From NCBI RefSeq assembly GCF_011369485.1, contig NZ_VXCA01000013.1, positions 123,682 through 187,681 on the forward strand: 64,000 bases of DNA, in the 5' to 3' direction. The notes below the pieces were generated by a model, which saw only the letters and a list, made by a program, of their open reading frames with translations, was not told the DNA's origin and made no database searches. Below are positions 1 to 7,142 of this stretch, in pieces (position 1 is the first letter of the stretch; each line of letters begins with the position of its first letter). This DNA comes from Pseudomonas atagonensis. Lineage in GTDB: Bacteria > Pseudomonadota > Gammaproteobacteria > Pseudomonadales > Pseudomonadaceae. The translations under genes and the position numbers were made by a program.

Positions 1-432
1 GATGCCGGTGACCAGCGGCGGGAAGAATTTGGTGATTCGCGAGAACACCGGGGTAATCAACAAGCCTATCAGCGAGGCCGCGATCACCGCACCCAGCACC
101 GACTGGAAACCGCCCTCCCCGCCACTGCTGACAATCGCGACCATGGTCGCCACGCCGGAGAACGAAACGCCCTGAACCAGCGGCAACTGACAACCAAAAA
201 GCGGTAGACCCAGGGTTTGCAGCAACGTCGCCAGCCCCCCCGCAAACAATGAAGCAGCAATCAACAATCCAATGTCCGCCGGCGACAGCCCGGCAGCCTG
301 ACCGATGATCAGTGGCACCGCGACGATACCGCCATACATGGTCAGAACATGTTGCAGGCCGTAAGCCATATTCGCGCCGACCCCGAGATTTTCGTCCTCG
401 GGCCGTTGGTGTGAAACATGGGGCGTTTTCAT
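1..432 (-). CDS. NCS2-family nucleobase:cation symporter (xanthine/uracil permease type), 5' part only
   Basis: The first 144 codons of a membrane transporter read leftward off the window edge, starting at the ATG at 432-430. After a short polar N-terminus, the protein has ENLGVGANMAYGLQHVLTMY, which contains the QH pair seen in the first membrane helix of NCS2 permeases. Several hydrophobic segments follow (IVAVPLIIGQAAGLS, IGLLIAASLFAGGLATLLQ, LGAVIAASLIGLLITPVF). Family members import uracil, xanthine or urate with protons or sodium. The substrate cannot be fixed from this fragment, because the specificity motifs lie further in. Two palindromes just upstream suggest repressor control. The family call is firm; the substrate is unknown. 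Confidence 0.85.
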   Translation of the reverse strand, partial: MKTPHVSHQRPEDENLGVGANMAYGLQHVLTMYGGIVAVPLIIGQAAGLSPADIGLLIAASLFAGGLATLLQTLGLPLFGCQLPLVQGVSFSGVATMVAIVSSGGEGGFQSVLGAVIAASLIGLLITPVFSRITKFFPPLVTGI

Positions 433-468
433 GGTGGGGGGTTCCCTGGTTTTTGTTATGCGCACACT

Positions 469-512
469 GTATTCAATACTCGTGACAAATGTCCATAGAG
501 TTGTATACAACT
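469..512. promoter_or_regulatory. Two palindromes in the permease promoter region (GntR-like operator candidate)
   Basis: GTATTCAATAC (469-479) is a perfect odd palindrome. AGTTGTATACAACT (499-512) is a perfect 14-bp palindrome. Its core TTGTATACAA resembles the TNGTnnnACNA pattern bound by many FadR/FCD-type GntR regulators. Both lie 37-80 bases upstream of the permease start, where a repressor could act. No GntR gene is visible in the window. Confidence 0.4.
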
Positions 513-533
513 TATCAGTCACATAATGGATAG

Positions 534-665
534 GTAGCCACCCAACCTTCTACCCGGCGCTTGCATCGCCCACAAATCCGGCAACACATCCCCTCCTGTC
601 CGCCGTCCCTGCACTACTAGGCTGAAGTGTTCATGGCGACCGACGGTGCGGTCGCGCTCTTTTTT
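534..665 (+). ncRNA. Candidate small RNA upstream of brnT
   Basis: A plus-strand intrinsic terminator (636-665) has no protein gene in front of it; the only upstream gene, the permease, points the other way. A possible promoter is TTGTAT (501-506) and CATAAT (522-527), although the 15-base spacing is short. A transcript from about 534 to the terminator would be about 130 nt. No known sRNA family was recognised. An alternative is that the terminator insulates brnTA from antisense or read-through transcription. Confidence 0.22.
636..665 (+). terminator. Intrinsic terminator upstream of brnT
   Basis: GCGACCG (636-642) and CGGTCGC (649-655) form a perfect 7-bp stem with a 6-base loop, followed by GCTC and a run of six T. 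It ends about 20 bases before the brnT ATG. Confidence 0.65.
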
Positions 666-685
666 ATACATATAAAGTATGCATA

Positions 686-970
686 ATGAAGTCATTCGAC
701 ATTCAATACGACAAAAGCAAGAACGCAGCCAACAAACTCAAGCACAAAGGGCTGAGCCTCGCCGAAACGGAACCGGTGTTTCACGACGAACGCGCGCTCA
801 CAATTGAGGACAACGACCATGACGAACAACGCTGGATTACCCTCGGCCTCGACGCCAAGGGGCGTTTACTGGTCGTTGCGTACAGTTACCGTGAAGTGAA
901 TGTCGTTCGAGTTATTTCCGCACGTCTCGCCACACCGAGCGAACGTCACACATATTTTCAGGAGGATTGA
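686..970 (+). CDS. brnT: BrnT-type toxin (ribonuclease) of a type II toxin-antitoxin pair
   Basis: This 94-residue protein belongs to the BrnT (DUF497) family. It opens with the characteristic FDIQYDKSKNAANKLKHKGLS and has the conserved DERALTIED and RWITLG segments and the C-terminal RVISARLATPSERH. BrnT toxins are RelE-fold ribonucleases that stop translation and are neutralised by BrnA, which binds them directly and represses the operon. brnA starts 3 bases after the stop, as expected for a co-translated pair. The AT-rich stretch 661-685, with TATACAT and TATGCATA, is the likely autoregulated promoter. No strong ribosome binding site precedes the ATG. Confidence 0.88.
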   Translation: MKSFDIQYDKSKNAANKLKHKGLSLAETEPVFHDERALTIEDNDHDEQRWITLGLDAKGRLLVVAYSYREVNVVRVISARLATPSERHTYFQED

Positions 971-973
971 TCG

Positions 974-1306
974 ATGAAAGACGAATATGACTTTTCTCAG
1001 GGCAAACGCGGTGCATTGGCGCCAAACAAGGGGAAAACCCGCATCACCATCATGCTCGATGACGCAGTCATCGAGGCCGCACGCGAGCAAGCCGAGAACG
1101 AGGGATTCGGTTATCAGACGGTGATCAACACCACCCTGCGCCACGCCCTGCTCAATACCGCCAGACCGGAGCAGGTCGACTCAACCACCCCTTCCGGTCA
1201 ATTCAAGAAAGGCATCACCGCCACCGATCTCAAGAGCCTGGAGAGAAAGCTCTCGGCCGCCATCGGTGAAATCCGCCGGGTACTCGAACCCGAAGCCAAG
1301 CCGTAA
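974..1306 (+). CDS. brnA: BrnA-type antitoxin
   Basis: This 110-residue partner of the preceding toxin matches the BrnA antitoxin family (DUF4415). The centre has the ribbon-helix-helix segment TRITIMLDDAVIEAAREQAE followed by YQTVINTTLRHAL. BrnA uses this fold to bind the operon promoter, while other parts wrap BrnT. The basic N-terminal half (KRGALAPNKGKTR) and a charged C-terminal helix (LKSLERKLSAAIGEIRRVLE) are visible. The start is preceded by AGGAGGATTGATCG, a strong ribosome binding site overlapping the brnT stop. The gene ends 3 bases from the convergent acetyltransferase gene. Confidence 0.88.
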   Translation: MKDEYDFSQGKRGALAPNKGKTRITIMLDDAVIEAAREQAENEGFGYQTVINTTLRHALLNTARPEQVDSTTPSGQFKKGITATDLKSLERKLSAAIGEIRRVLEPEAKP

Positions 1307-1309
1307 GCT

Positions 1310-2137
1310 TCAGCCCGGCACGATCAGCCTCTCGAACCCTTGGCGCATGGACGGCTGATCCGCAACCTGCAGGTCGAACTCCGTTGTCAGCACATCGATC
1401 AGCTCACCGATGCTGGTCAGTTCGCGACGCTCGCTGTCGGCGCCTATGCGGTGGATGGCGAAACTGCCGTTGTTCAAGGTCTTGCGCCAGCCGTCGCCGG
1501 TGCGCGCAACCATCAGACGCTGAGCGAACGGTGAATCCGGGTGCGTCGAGACGTACCAGTTACCGATGGTGTAATCGATGTCTTCCTGGCGTTGCAGATC
1601 GAACAGGTACATCGACCGCCACTCCCCGGCCACCCTGGCGCGCAGCATGTAGCCATCGGTTTGTTTTTCGATGCGATAGGGTTCGTGGGGTGTCTGCTGC
1701 TCGGCGTCGGTGTCGAGGATCAGCGGCGCCGTCGGCACCATGCCGCCGAAGCCGACATCGGTGATGTAGCGCACGCCATCAAGGGTGACCAGACTCAAGC
1801 GGTGAGTCCGCGCCGTCCAGGTGCCTTCAGGCTGATTCATGACCACGCGACCGCTGATGGCCTTCGCGTCAAAACCCAATTCCAGCAGCAAGGTAAAAAA
1901 CAGCTTGTTGAGCTCGTAGCAGTAGCCGCCACGGCCATCGTGCAGGACTTTCTGCTCGATCGAGGCGAGATCGATCGGCACGGCCATGCCGCTGATGGTC
2001 GACAGATTTTCGAAGACAAAGGCGCCGGTATGGCGCAACTGCAACTGGCGTAGCGTTTCCAGGGTCGGTGCCGGCGGTGCGTCGAACCCCAGGCGCTGCA
2101 GGTACAGTTTCCGATTCGTCAGGCGTGGCTCGCTCAT
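1310..2137 (-). CDS. nat: Arylamine N-acetyltransferase
   Basis: This 275-residue enzyme moves an acetyl group from acetyl-CoA to arylamines and hydrazines through a cysteine intermediate. The cysteine-protease-like triad is visible: Cys73 in RGGYCYELN, His112 in ARTHRLSL and Asp127 in YITDVGFGG. The N-terminal FENLSTISG segment is also typical of NATs. Length is normal for bacterial NATs. The ATG at 2137 has an AGGA element upstream. The gene converges on brnA and sits next to the AT-rich deaminase gene, with which it shares strand but probably not transcript. Confidence 0.93.
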   Translation of the reverse strand: MSEPRLTNRKLYLQRLGFDAPPAPTLETLRQLQLRHTGAFVFENLSTISGMAVPIDLASIEQKVLHDGRGGYCYELNKLFFTLLLELGFDAKAISGRVVMNQPEGTWTARTHRLSLVTLDGVRYITDVGFGGMVPTAPLILDTDAEQQTPHEPYRIEKQTDGYMLRARVAGEWRSMYLFDLQRQEDIDYTIGNWYVSTHPDSPFAQRLMVARTGDGWRKTLNNGSFAIHRIGADSERRELTSIGELIDVLTTEFDLQVADQPSMRQGFERLIVPG

Positions 2138-2365
2138 TGCTCAATCCTTATGCATGGGGCCGCAGTTCACTGCGTTGATGGACGCCATGTATACGGGATC
2201 GGGCATGGGTTTCGACAATTGATTTCACCAATCGCCTCTAGCGTTTTTTCCTTGAACCAATGCAAATTTAAGTCTACTCGCGCCGGGGCGCTAACATCTC
2301 AAAATACCAACGACAGTAACTTATTCGGACAACCTACTCCCCGAGCAAGCTGCCGGCCCGCTTAT
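2138..2365. other. Intergenic stretch between nat and the AvcD-like gene
   Basis: These 228 bases mark the left boundary of the AT-rich islet. Composition drops from the GC-rich nat sequence to a mixed, AT-richer stretch. Only a short GCGCCGGGGCGC hairpin near 2280-2291, without a T-run, was seen. No clear terminator, direct repeat or attachment site was recognised, and the short reading frames here have no convincing start context. Confidence 0.4.
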
Positions 2366-4024
2366 TCAGTCATCTCGCGCCAAGGCATTTAACTCGTCTT
2401 TATATGGTAGCCTAGGAGAGTACAAATTGTGAAACGCTCGCCCAATGGCACCAGAAAAAATTATCAACTGTGGATTATTAGTACCTCCCATCAGGATATG
2501 GGTTACAGCAATCCCTGGATATGGATCTATATAATAAATCTCTTTTATACCTAACTGATAGGCCTTCTTCGAACATAGTTCGCAAGGGCTGGCGGTGGTA
2601 AACAGCTTCCCACCCTCAACAGGCCTTCCACCATACTTAGATATTTGTAAAAACGCGTTTTCCTCCGCATGCAACGACCGAGTATGAACTTGGTTTTTTT
2701 CTTTCTTTAGACTATTATACTCACTCTTAAAACAGTAAGACACATTCCTTCCCGTGCTGGCGATTTTTTGGTACTTAGAGTTCTCCCCACTAAATCGCTC
2801 AATATACGTCACATCAGTTTTTTCATATTCAGAATAAGCAACTTGATCATAGCCACTAACAAGATCGAATCGATTACGCAGACTGCAAGGCACTTGCCCA
2901 TAGGGAGTATCGTTCCAGCCAACTGACTGCACAGAAAAATTTAAATCTGTAACGACTGCTCCTACCTGCCTCGAGATACAGCCAGAGTTTAATTTTGCAG
3001 TATAAGCCATCTGCATACATCTTTCTAAAGGTGTAGGCGTAACAAGACCCGGCCTTGTCATTAACGACACAAAAGTTATTAGTTGATTTGCCAAACTAGA
3101 AAAATCCGAAACAGCATTCTCTGAATCGGGATTACTGATATATAGTTCAGACCGCTCTAAGCAAGCCTGGATATCTTGCTTTATATATGTTGAGTGCTGA
3201 TCAAGACCTCGAGAACTATATTCTTCATTATCGATCCTGTTTACCTGTTCGTCCGTATACCCTAAAAGCCGTAATCGCCTTCTACGCTGTTCATCCTCAC
3301 AGGATACGGCCATCAAATAAAACGATGAATATCGATCTTGAAAATAAGTCGCTTCAAATGGGTTGCGAATAGCGTCGATAACAATGAAGGTTTTTTGCCC
3401 TTTCCCTCTAGCAGAACGTATAGATTTTATAATTTCATTTATTTTATCGGCCAATGAGTAGAAGCTACCGCCCTTAAGCTCACTAGAAGTAGGATTACCT
3501 GAATTTCGGAGGTTATTACCGACCTGCTGAAACAACTTCACATAACCTGACCCCCCAATTACTAGCTTCAGCTTTTCATTTTGCCCAGGTAAAAAATCCG
3601 CATAATACCTTCTCAGACTTTTTATATCCTCCTTTACCAAGGGCTCATTCTTTATTTCTTGCAATACCTCTACAATCCCCAGCTTAACTTTATCATCTAT
3701 ACCCTCAACCGAACCCAAAAAAACTGATGACTCTGTTATATCAAGCTCTGACAACATAAGAGTAAGAACCGAGCTTGCCTGAATAGTGACAAACGGTTGC
3801 CAAGTTTTTTCGAAGTTCTTTAGGACGATCTTCTGTTTTCTTTGAGGATTTGAATCAGGATTATTACCAGAAAACAAGGAATGCTTAATTTCTGCCTGCG
3901 GCTTTGAAAGTATCTTGGCAACTGTAGAGCACCCGCTCCCCGTTCGACCTGTTAGCCCAATAATTATGAAGTCGTCATCATCACCATAAATTTTTGAAAT
4001 TGCATCTTTGAAATAACTGGCCAT
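2366..4024 (-). CDS. avcD: AvcD-like anti-phage deoxycytidylate deaminase with N-terminal P-loop domain
   Basis: This 552-residue two-domain protein has a P-loop NTPase/kinase-like N-terminus, with GLTGRTGSGCST at 23-34 in the Walker A position. The C-terminal domain is a zinc-dependent deoxycytidylate deaminase: LHAEEN gives His452 and catalytic Glu454, and PCELC gives Cys481 and Cys484. The two-domain layout matches AvcD of the AvcI-AvcD system, in which phage shut-off of host transcription depletes an unstable RNA inhibitor and the freed enzyme deaminates dC nucleotides, starving the phage of dCTP. The Walker lysine is replaced by Cys32. Base use is AT-rich with many AAA, TTT and ATA codons, unlike both neighbours, which indicates transfer. 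The start has GGAG 8 bases upstream. The function is assigned by motif reading; a plain dCMP deaminase would lack the P-loop half. Confidence 0.82.
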   Translation of the reverse strand: MASYFKDAISKIYGDDDDFIIIGLTGRTGSGCSTVAKILSKPQAEIKHSLFSGNNPDSNPQRKQKIVLKNFEKTWQPFVTIQASSVLTLMLSELDITESSVFLGSVEGIDDKVKLGIVEVLQEIKNEPLVKEDIKSLRRYYADFLPGQNEKLKLVIGGSGYVKLFQQVGNNLRNSGNPTSSELKGGSFYSLADKINEIIKSIRSARGKGQKTFIVIDAIRNPFEATYFQDRYSSFYLMAVSCEDEQRRRRLRLLGYTDEQVNRIDNEEYSSRGLDQHSTYIKQDIQACLERSELYISNPDSENAVSDFSSLANQLITFVSLMTRPGLVTPTPLERCMQMAYTAKLNSGCISRQVGAVVTDLNFSVQSVGWNDTPYGQVPCSLRNRFDLVSGYDQVAYSEYEKTDVTYIERFSGENSKYQKIASTGRNVSYCFKSEYNSLKKEKNQVHTRSLHAEENAFLQISKYGGRPVEGGKLFTTASPCELCSKKAYQLGIKEIYYIDPYPGIAVTHILMGGTNNPQLIIFSGAIGRAFHNLYSPRLPYKDELNALARDD

Positions 4025-4156
4025 CCGTTTCGCTCCGTCGTATTTTTATGCGTCCAATAACCCAAAACTACGACATTCAGAACCAAAAAGCCACTACGGG
4101 AAGTTTGCTGCTACCAATGTATTCTGACAAACATTCTCAAATACGGTTATTTCTTA
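4025..4156 (-). ncRNA. Candidate AvcI RNA antitoxin/leader of avcD
   Basis: In Vibrio cholerae the RNA inhibitor AvcI is encoded directly 5' of avcD on the same strand. Here the equivalent interval is an AT-rich stretch of 132 bases with no convincing protein gene. It holds an inverted repeat, 4037-4047 against 4064-4074, with 10 of 11 bases complementary and a 16-base loop. It ends just before the avcD ribosome binding site. The exact ends and promoter are not defined by the sequence. This is inference from position and structure. Confidence 0.35.
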
Positions 4157-4951
4157 TTAACGCTTTTTACGTGAACCGATACGAATCCACGTCGGCGCAT
4201 GGTCACTGGCATGCGGCTCGTTGCGCACCCAGGCGTCGACGCCGGCCTCATGCAAATAAGGGCTCAGCGCCGGGTTGAGCAGCAGATGATCGATGCGCAG
4301 ACCGGAATTGCTTTGCCAATGCTGGCGAAAGTAATCCCAGAACGTGTAGAGGCGGTCTTCGGGATACAGATGCCGCAGTGAATCGGTCCAGCCCTGATCG
4401 AGCAAGCGCTGATAACACGCACGGCTTTCGGGTTGTAGCAACGCGTCCTTGAGCCACGAGCGCGTGTTATAGATGTCCCTGTCGGTCGGCACCACGTTGT
4501 AGTCGCCGGCGAGCACCACCGGATGATCGCTGCCTTGCAGGTCTTTCGCGTAATCGATCAAGCGCTCGAACCAGGCCAGTTTGTAATCGAACTTGGGCCC
4601 CGGTTGCGGGTTGCCATTGGGCAGATACAGGCAACCGACCAGCACGCCATGCACCGCCGCCTCCAGATAACGGCTGTGTTTGTCATCAGGATCGCCCGGC
4701 AAGCCGCGTCGACTTTCCAGCGGTTGCGCGTCCCGGGCGAGAATCGCCACACCGTTCCAGGAAGCCTGGCCGTGCCAGATTGCCCCATAGCCGGCGACCT
4801 CAAGCTCTGCTGCGGGAAACGCGCTGTCCAGGCATTTCAGTTCTTGCAGGCACACGATGTCCGGTTGCTCGCGCTTGAGCCATTCGACCAGGTTCGGCAG
4901 CCGTGCGCGCAGGCCGTTGACATTGTACGTGGCGATACGCAGGTTTTTCAT
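4157..4951 (-). CDS. xth: Exodeoxyribonuclease III (AP endonuclease, EEP family)
   Basis: This 264-residue nuclease of base-excision repair cuts at abasic sites and removes 3' blocking groups. Family motifs are present in order: RIATYNVNGLRAR at the N-terminus, IVCLQELK with the metal-binding Glu, YLPNGNPQPG, VVLAGDYNVVP with the Asp-Asn pair, GLRIDHLLLN, and SDHAP with the catalytic His near the C-terminus. The start MKNLRI is preceded by AGGAG; the open frame extends 47 codons further upstream but without exonuclease-like sequence. The gene ends about 130 bases before the AvcD-like gene. Confidence 0.93.
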   Translation of the reverse strand: MKNLRIATYNVNGLRARLPNLVEWLKREQPDIVCLQELKCLDSAFPAAELEVAGYGAIWHGQASWNGVAILARDAQPLESRRGLPGDPDDKHSRYLEAAVHGVLVGCLYLPNGNPQPGPKFDYKLAWFERLIDYAKDLQGSDHPVVLAGDYNVVPTDRDIYNTRSWLKDALLQPESRACYQRLLDQGWTDSLRHLYPEDRLYTFWDYFRQHWQSNSGLRIDHLLLNPALSPYLHEAGVDAWVRNEPHASDHAPTWIRIGSRKKR

Positions 4952-5079
4952 CGGCTGAGGCTCCTGCTCGTGGCATGTGAGCATTGTGACCTTGCGATCA
5001 CCGTGCGGGTTGCATCGGATCAGGCCGTTACGGCGTAATAGGCGCTCGCCTTTGCCTGAACTGTCGAGAGCCACACTCC

Positions 5080-5664
5080 ATGCACACCACACTGCAAGGC
5101 CAGGGCATTGTCCTGCGCCCGCTTGAATACTCGGACGCCGAAGCGCTGGTTCGCGCAGCCGCTGACGGCGAACTGTGGAACCTCACCGTGACCGTCGTCC
5201 CTTCAGCGAGCACCGTCGACAGCTACCTGAAAAAAGCCCTCGACGGGCGTGACGCCGGCACGGTGCTGCCGTTTGCCATCACTTTGAAGGACAGCGGCGA
5301 AGTGATCGGATCGACGCGTTTCTGGAAGATCGACTCGCTCAATCGCAAACTGGAAATCGGCAGCACTTGGATCTCGGCAAGCTGGCAGAAATCCTTCGTC
5401 AACACCGAAGCCAAATACCTGATGCTGCACCACGCGTTTGAGGTGTTCAACTGCGTGCGCGTGCAGTTCACTACCGACGAAAACAATCAAAAGTCACGCA
5501 ACGCGATCCTGCGCCTCGGTGCGCAGCAGGAAGGTATCGTCCGGCATGAGCGGATCATGCCGGACGGGCGCAAGCGCAACTCGGTACGCTTCAGCATCAT
5601 TGACGATGAGTGGCCGCAAGTGCGCCTGCAGCTGGAAAAGAAACTCGCCGACTACAACGCATAA
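5080..5664 (+). CDS. GNAT-family N-acetyltransferase (RimJ/RimL-like)
   Basis: This 194-residue protein has the Acetyltransf_3 pattern: GIVLRPLEYSDAEAL at the N-terminus, VIGSTRFWKID and RKLEIGSTWIS in the central strands, and TDENNQKSRNAILRLGAQQEG forming the acetyl-CoA-binding and C-terminal motif. It ends with RHERIMPDGRKRNSVRFSI, common in RimJ/RimL relatives that acetylate protein N-termini or small molecules. The substrate is not predictable. The gene is divergent from xth, and its stop is 3 bases from the convergent channel gene. Confidence 0.85.
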   Translation: MHTTLQGQGIVLRPLEYSDAEALVRAAADGELWNLTVTVVPSASTVDSYLKKALDGRDAGTVLPFAITLKDSGEVIGSTRFWKIDSLNRKLEIGSTWISASWQKSFVNTEAKYLMLHHAFEVFNCVRVQFTTDENNQKSRNAILRLGAQQEGIVRHERIMPDGRKRNSVRFSIIDDEWPQVRLQLEKKLADYNA

Positions 5665-5667
5665 GGC

Positions 5668-7110
5668 TCAGGCGCGATTGCGCAACCACTGCAAGAAACC
5701 CTTTTTCGGCACGACCACCGGCACATCCTCGGTCAGGGATTGTGCTTTGTGCAGGCGGTAATCGAGCAAGGTTTTCATCGCGTCACTGATGTCATGGCGG
5801 GCATCGAGGCACGGCTTCAAGTAAGTCTTCTCGATGCGATACATCGCACAAAAGGTTTTCGCGGCAAACGTCGCCGGCACCGACGTATCGGAAAGAATCC
5901 CCGCTTCGCCAATCACCTCGCCCGGCCCCATGCGCCCAGACTCGAAAGGCGTGCCGTGACGGGTCAGCGTCACGGTGACAACCCCGGACTCAATGATGAA
6001 CAAGTGATCGCTGACCTCCCCGGCGGCGAGGATGGTTTCACCGGCACGGAAGGTTTGCAGGGTCATGTTCTGGCTGAAGGTTTCTTTCTCCTCCTGGCGC
6101 AACGTCGAGAAAATCGGCGAGCTGTCGAGCAACGCCCGTGGCCGGGAAAGGTTAGTCGGCGCGTTGTTTTCGTCGCTCGACAGCAGATTGACCCCGGACG
6201 CCTGCAAATGCCGGAACGCCAGATCGAATAGCTGATTGCGCACCACGCGCTTTTCGCCCATCGAGGCGACGAATCCACTGATTTCATATTCCGCGCCGCT
6301 GCTGCCGGAGCTTTTCAGTGCGACGCTCGGCGCAGGCGTGTCGAGCAACTGCCGACAACCCTGCATCGCCCGCTCCAGAGCATCGATCACCGAGTTGGGC
6401 CGCGCGTGCGGGCTGACTTGCACGCTGACCGCGACACCGAACATGTTGCTCGGCCGACTGAAGTTGATGATCTTGGCCTTGGCCGCCAAGGAGTTGGGAA
6501 TCACCGCCATGCTGCCCTGACTGGTTTGCAGGCGCGTGGCGCGCCAGTCAATGTCGGTGACCCGGCCCTCGGTGCCGTCGATGGAAATCCAGTCATCCAG
6601 CTGATACGGCTTGGTGGTATTGAGCACGATCCCGGAAAACACGTCGCTCAAGGTACTTTGCAACGCCAGACCGACGATGATTGCCAAAGCACCGGACGTT
6701 GCCAACACGCCTTTGACCGGCAGATCCAGCACGTACGCCAGTGCGGCGATGATCGCGATCAGGAAAATCACCGCGCCGAGCAAATCCTGCAAAAGCCGTC
6801 CGGTGTGCCCGACACGCTGCATCATCACCGCGCCAATCAACACTGTCAGCGTGCGTGCGCCGAACAGCCACCAGCCAATCTGCAAACCGGTCGCCGCCAG
6901 GTGCAGCGGCACATTATCGGCCCACGGCGCCGGCTCCATCGGATTGAGCCCTTCGTTGAACAGCAACACGCTGAACAACGTGAAAATCAGCACCCGCACC
7001 AGCAGTTTCCACTCACTGCCACGGGAGCTGATCAGGCGCCACAGCCCCAGGTCGAGCAGGATCAGGATCAACGCGCAAAACAACGGATGTTCAGTCAGCA
7101 GAGACAACAT
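5668..7110 (-). CDS. MscS-type channel with C-terminal cyclic-nucleotide-binding domain (bCNG-like)
   Basis: This 480-residue membrane protein has an N-terminal part with about four hydrophobic helices (for example LFCALILILLDLGLW and LLQDLLGAVIFLIAIIAALA). The MscS pore helix follows (KGVLATSGALAIIVGLALQ), then the beta-domain QLDDWISIDGTEGRVTDIDW. Residues of about 330-445 form a cAMP/CRP-type binding fold (FRAGETILAAGEVSDHLFII, then GPGEVIGEAGILSD). This combination defines the bCNG branch of MscS proteins, which respond to cyclic nucleotides and usually show little or no mechanosensitivity. The ATG at 7110 is preferred over the TTG one codon upstream. Confidence 0.88.
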   Translation of the reverse strand: MLSLLTEHPLFCALILILLDLGLWRLISSRGSEWKLLVRVLIFTLFSVLLFNEGLNPMEPAPWADNVPLHLAATGLQIGWWLFGARTLTVLIGAVMMQRVGHTGRLLQDLLGAVIFLIAIIAALAYVLDLPVKGVLATSGALAIIVGLALQSTLSDVFSGIVLNTTKPYQLDDWISIDGTEGRVTDIDWRATRLQTSQGSMAVIPNSLAAKAKIINFSRPSNMFGVAVSVQVSPHARPNSVIDALERAMQGCRQLLDTPAPSVALKSSGSSGAEYEISGFVASMGEKRVVRNQLFDLAFRHLQASGVNLLSSDENNAPTNLSRPRALLDSSPIFSTLRQEEKETFSQNMTLQTFRAGETILAAGEVSDHLFIIESGVVTVTLTRHGTPFESGRMGPGEVIGEAGILSDTSVPATFAAKTFCAMYRIEKTYLKPCLDARHDISDAMKTLLDYRLHKAQSLTEDVPVVVPKKGFLQWLRNRA

Positions 7111-7142
7111 CAAACCACTCCACAGGGGGTGTGATGGCAGGG

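Noticed and set aside
1541..2053. 170-codon frame opposite nat
   Set aside because: The nat gene has a complete catalytic triad in the other strand; this frame is a shadow.
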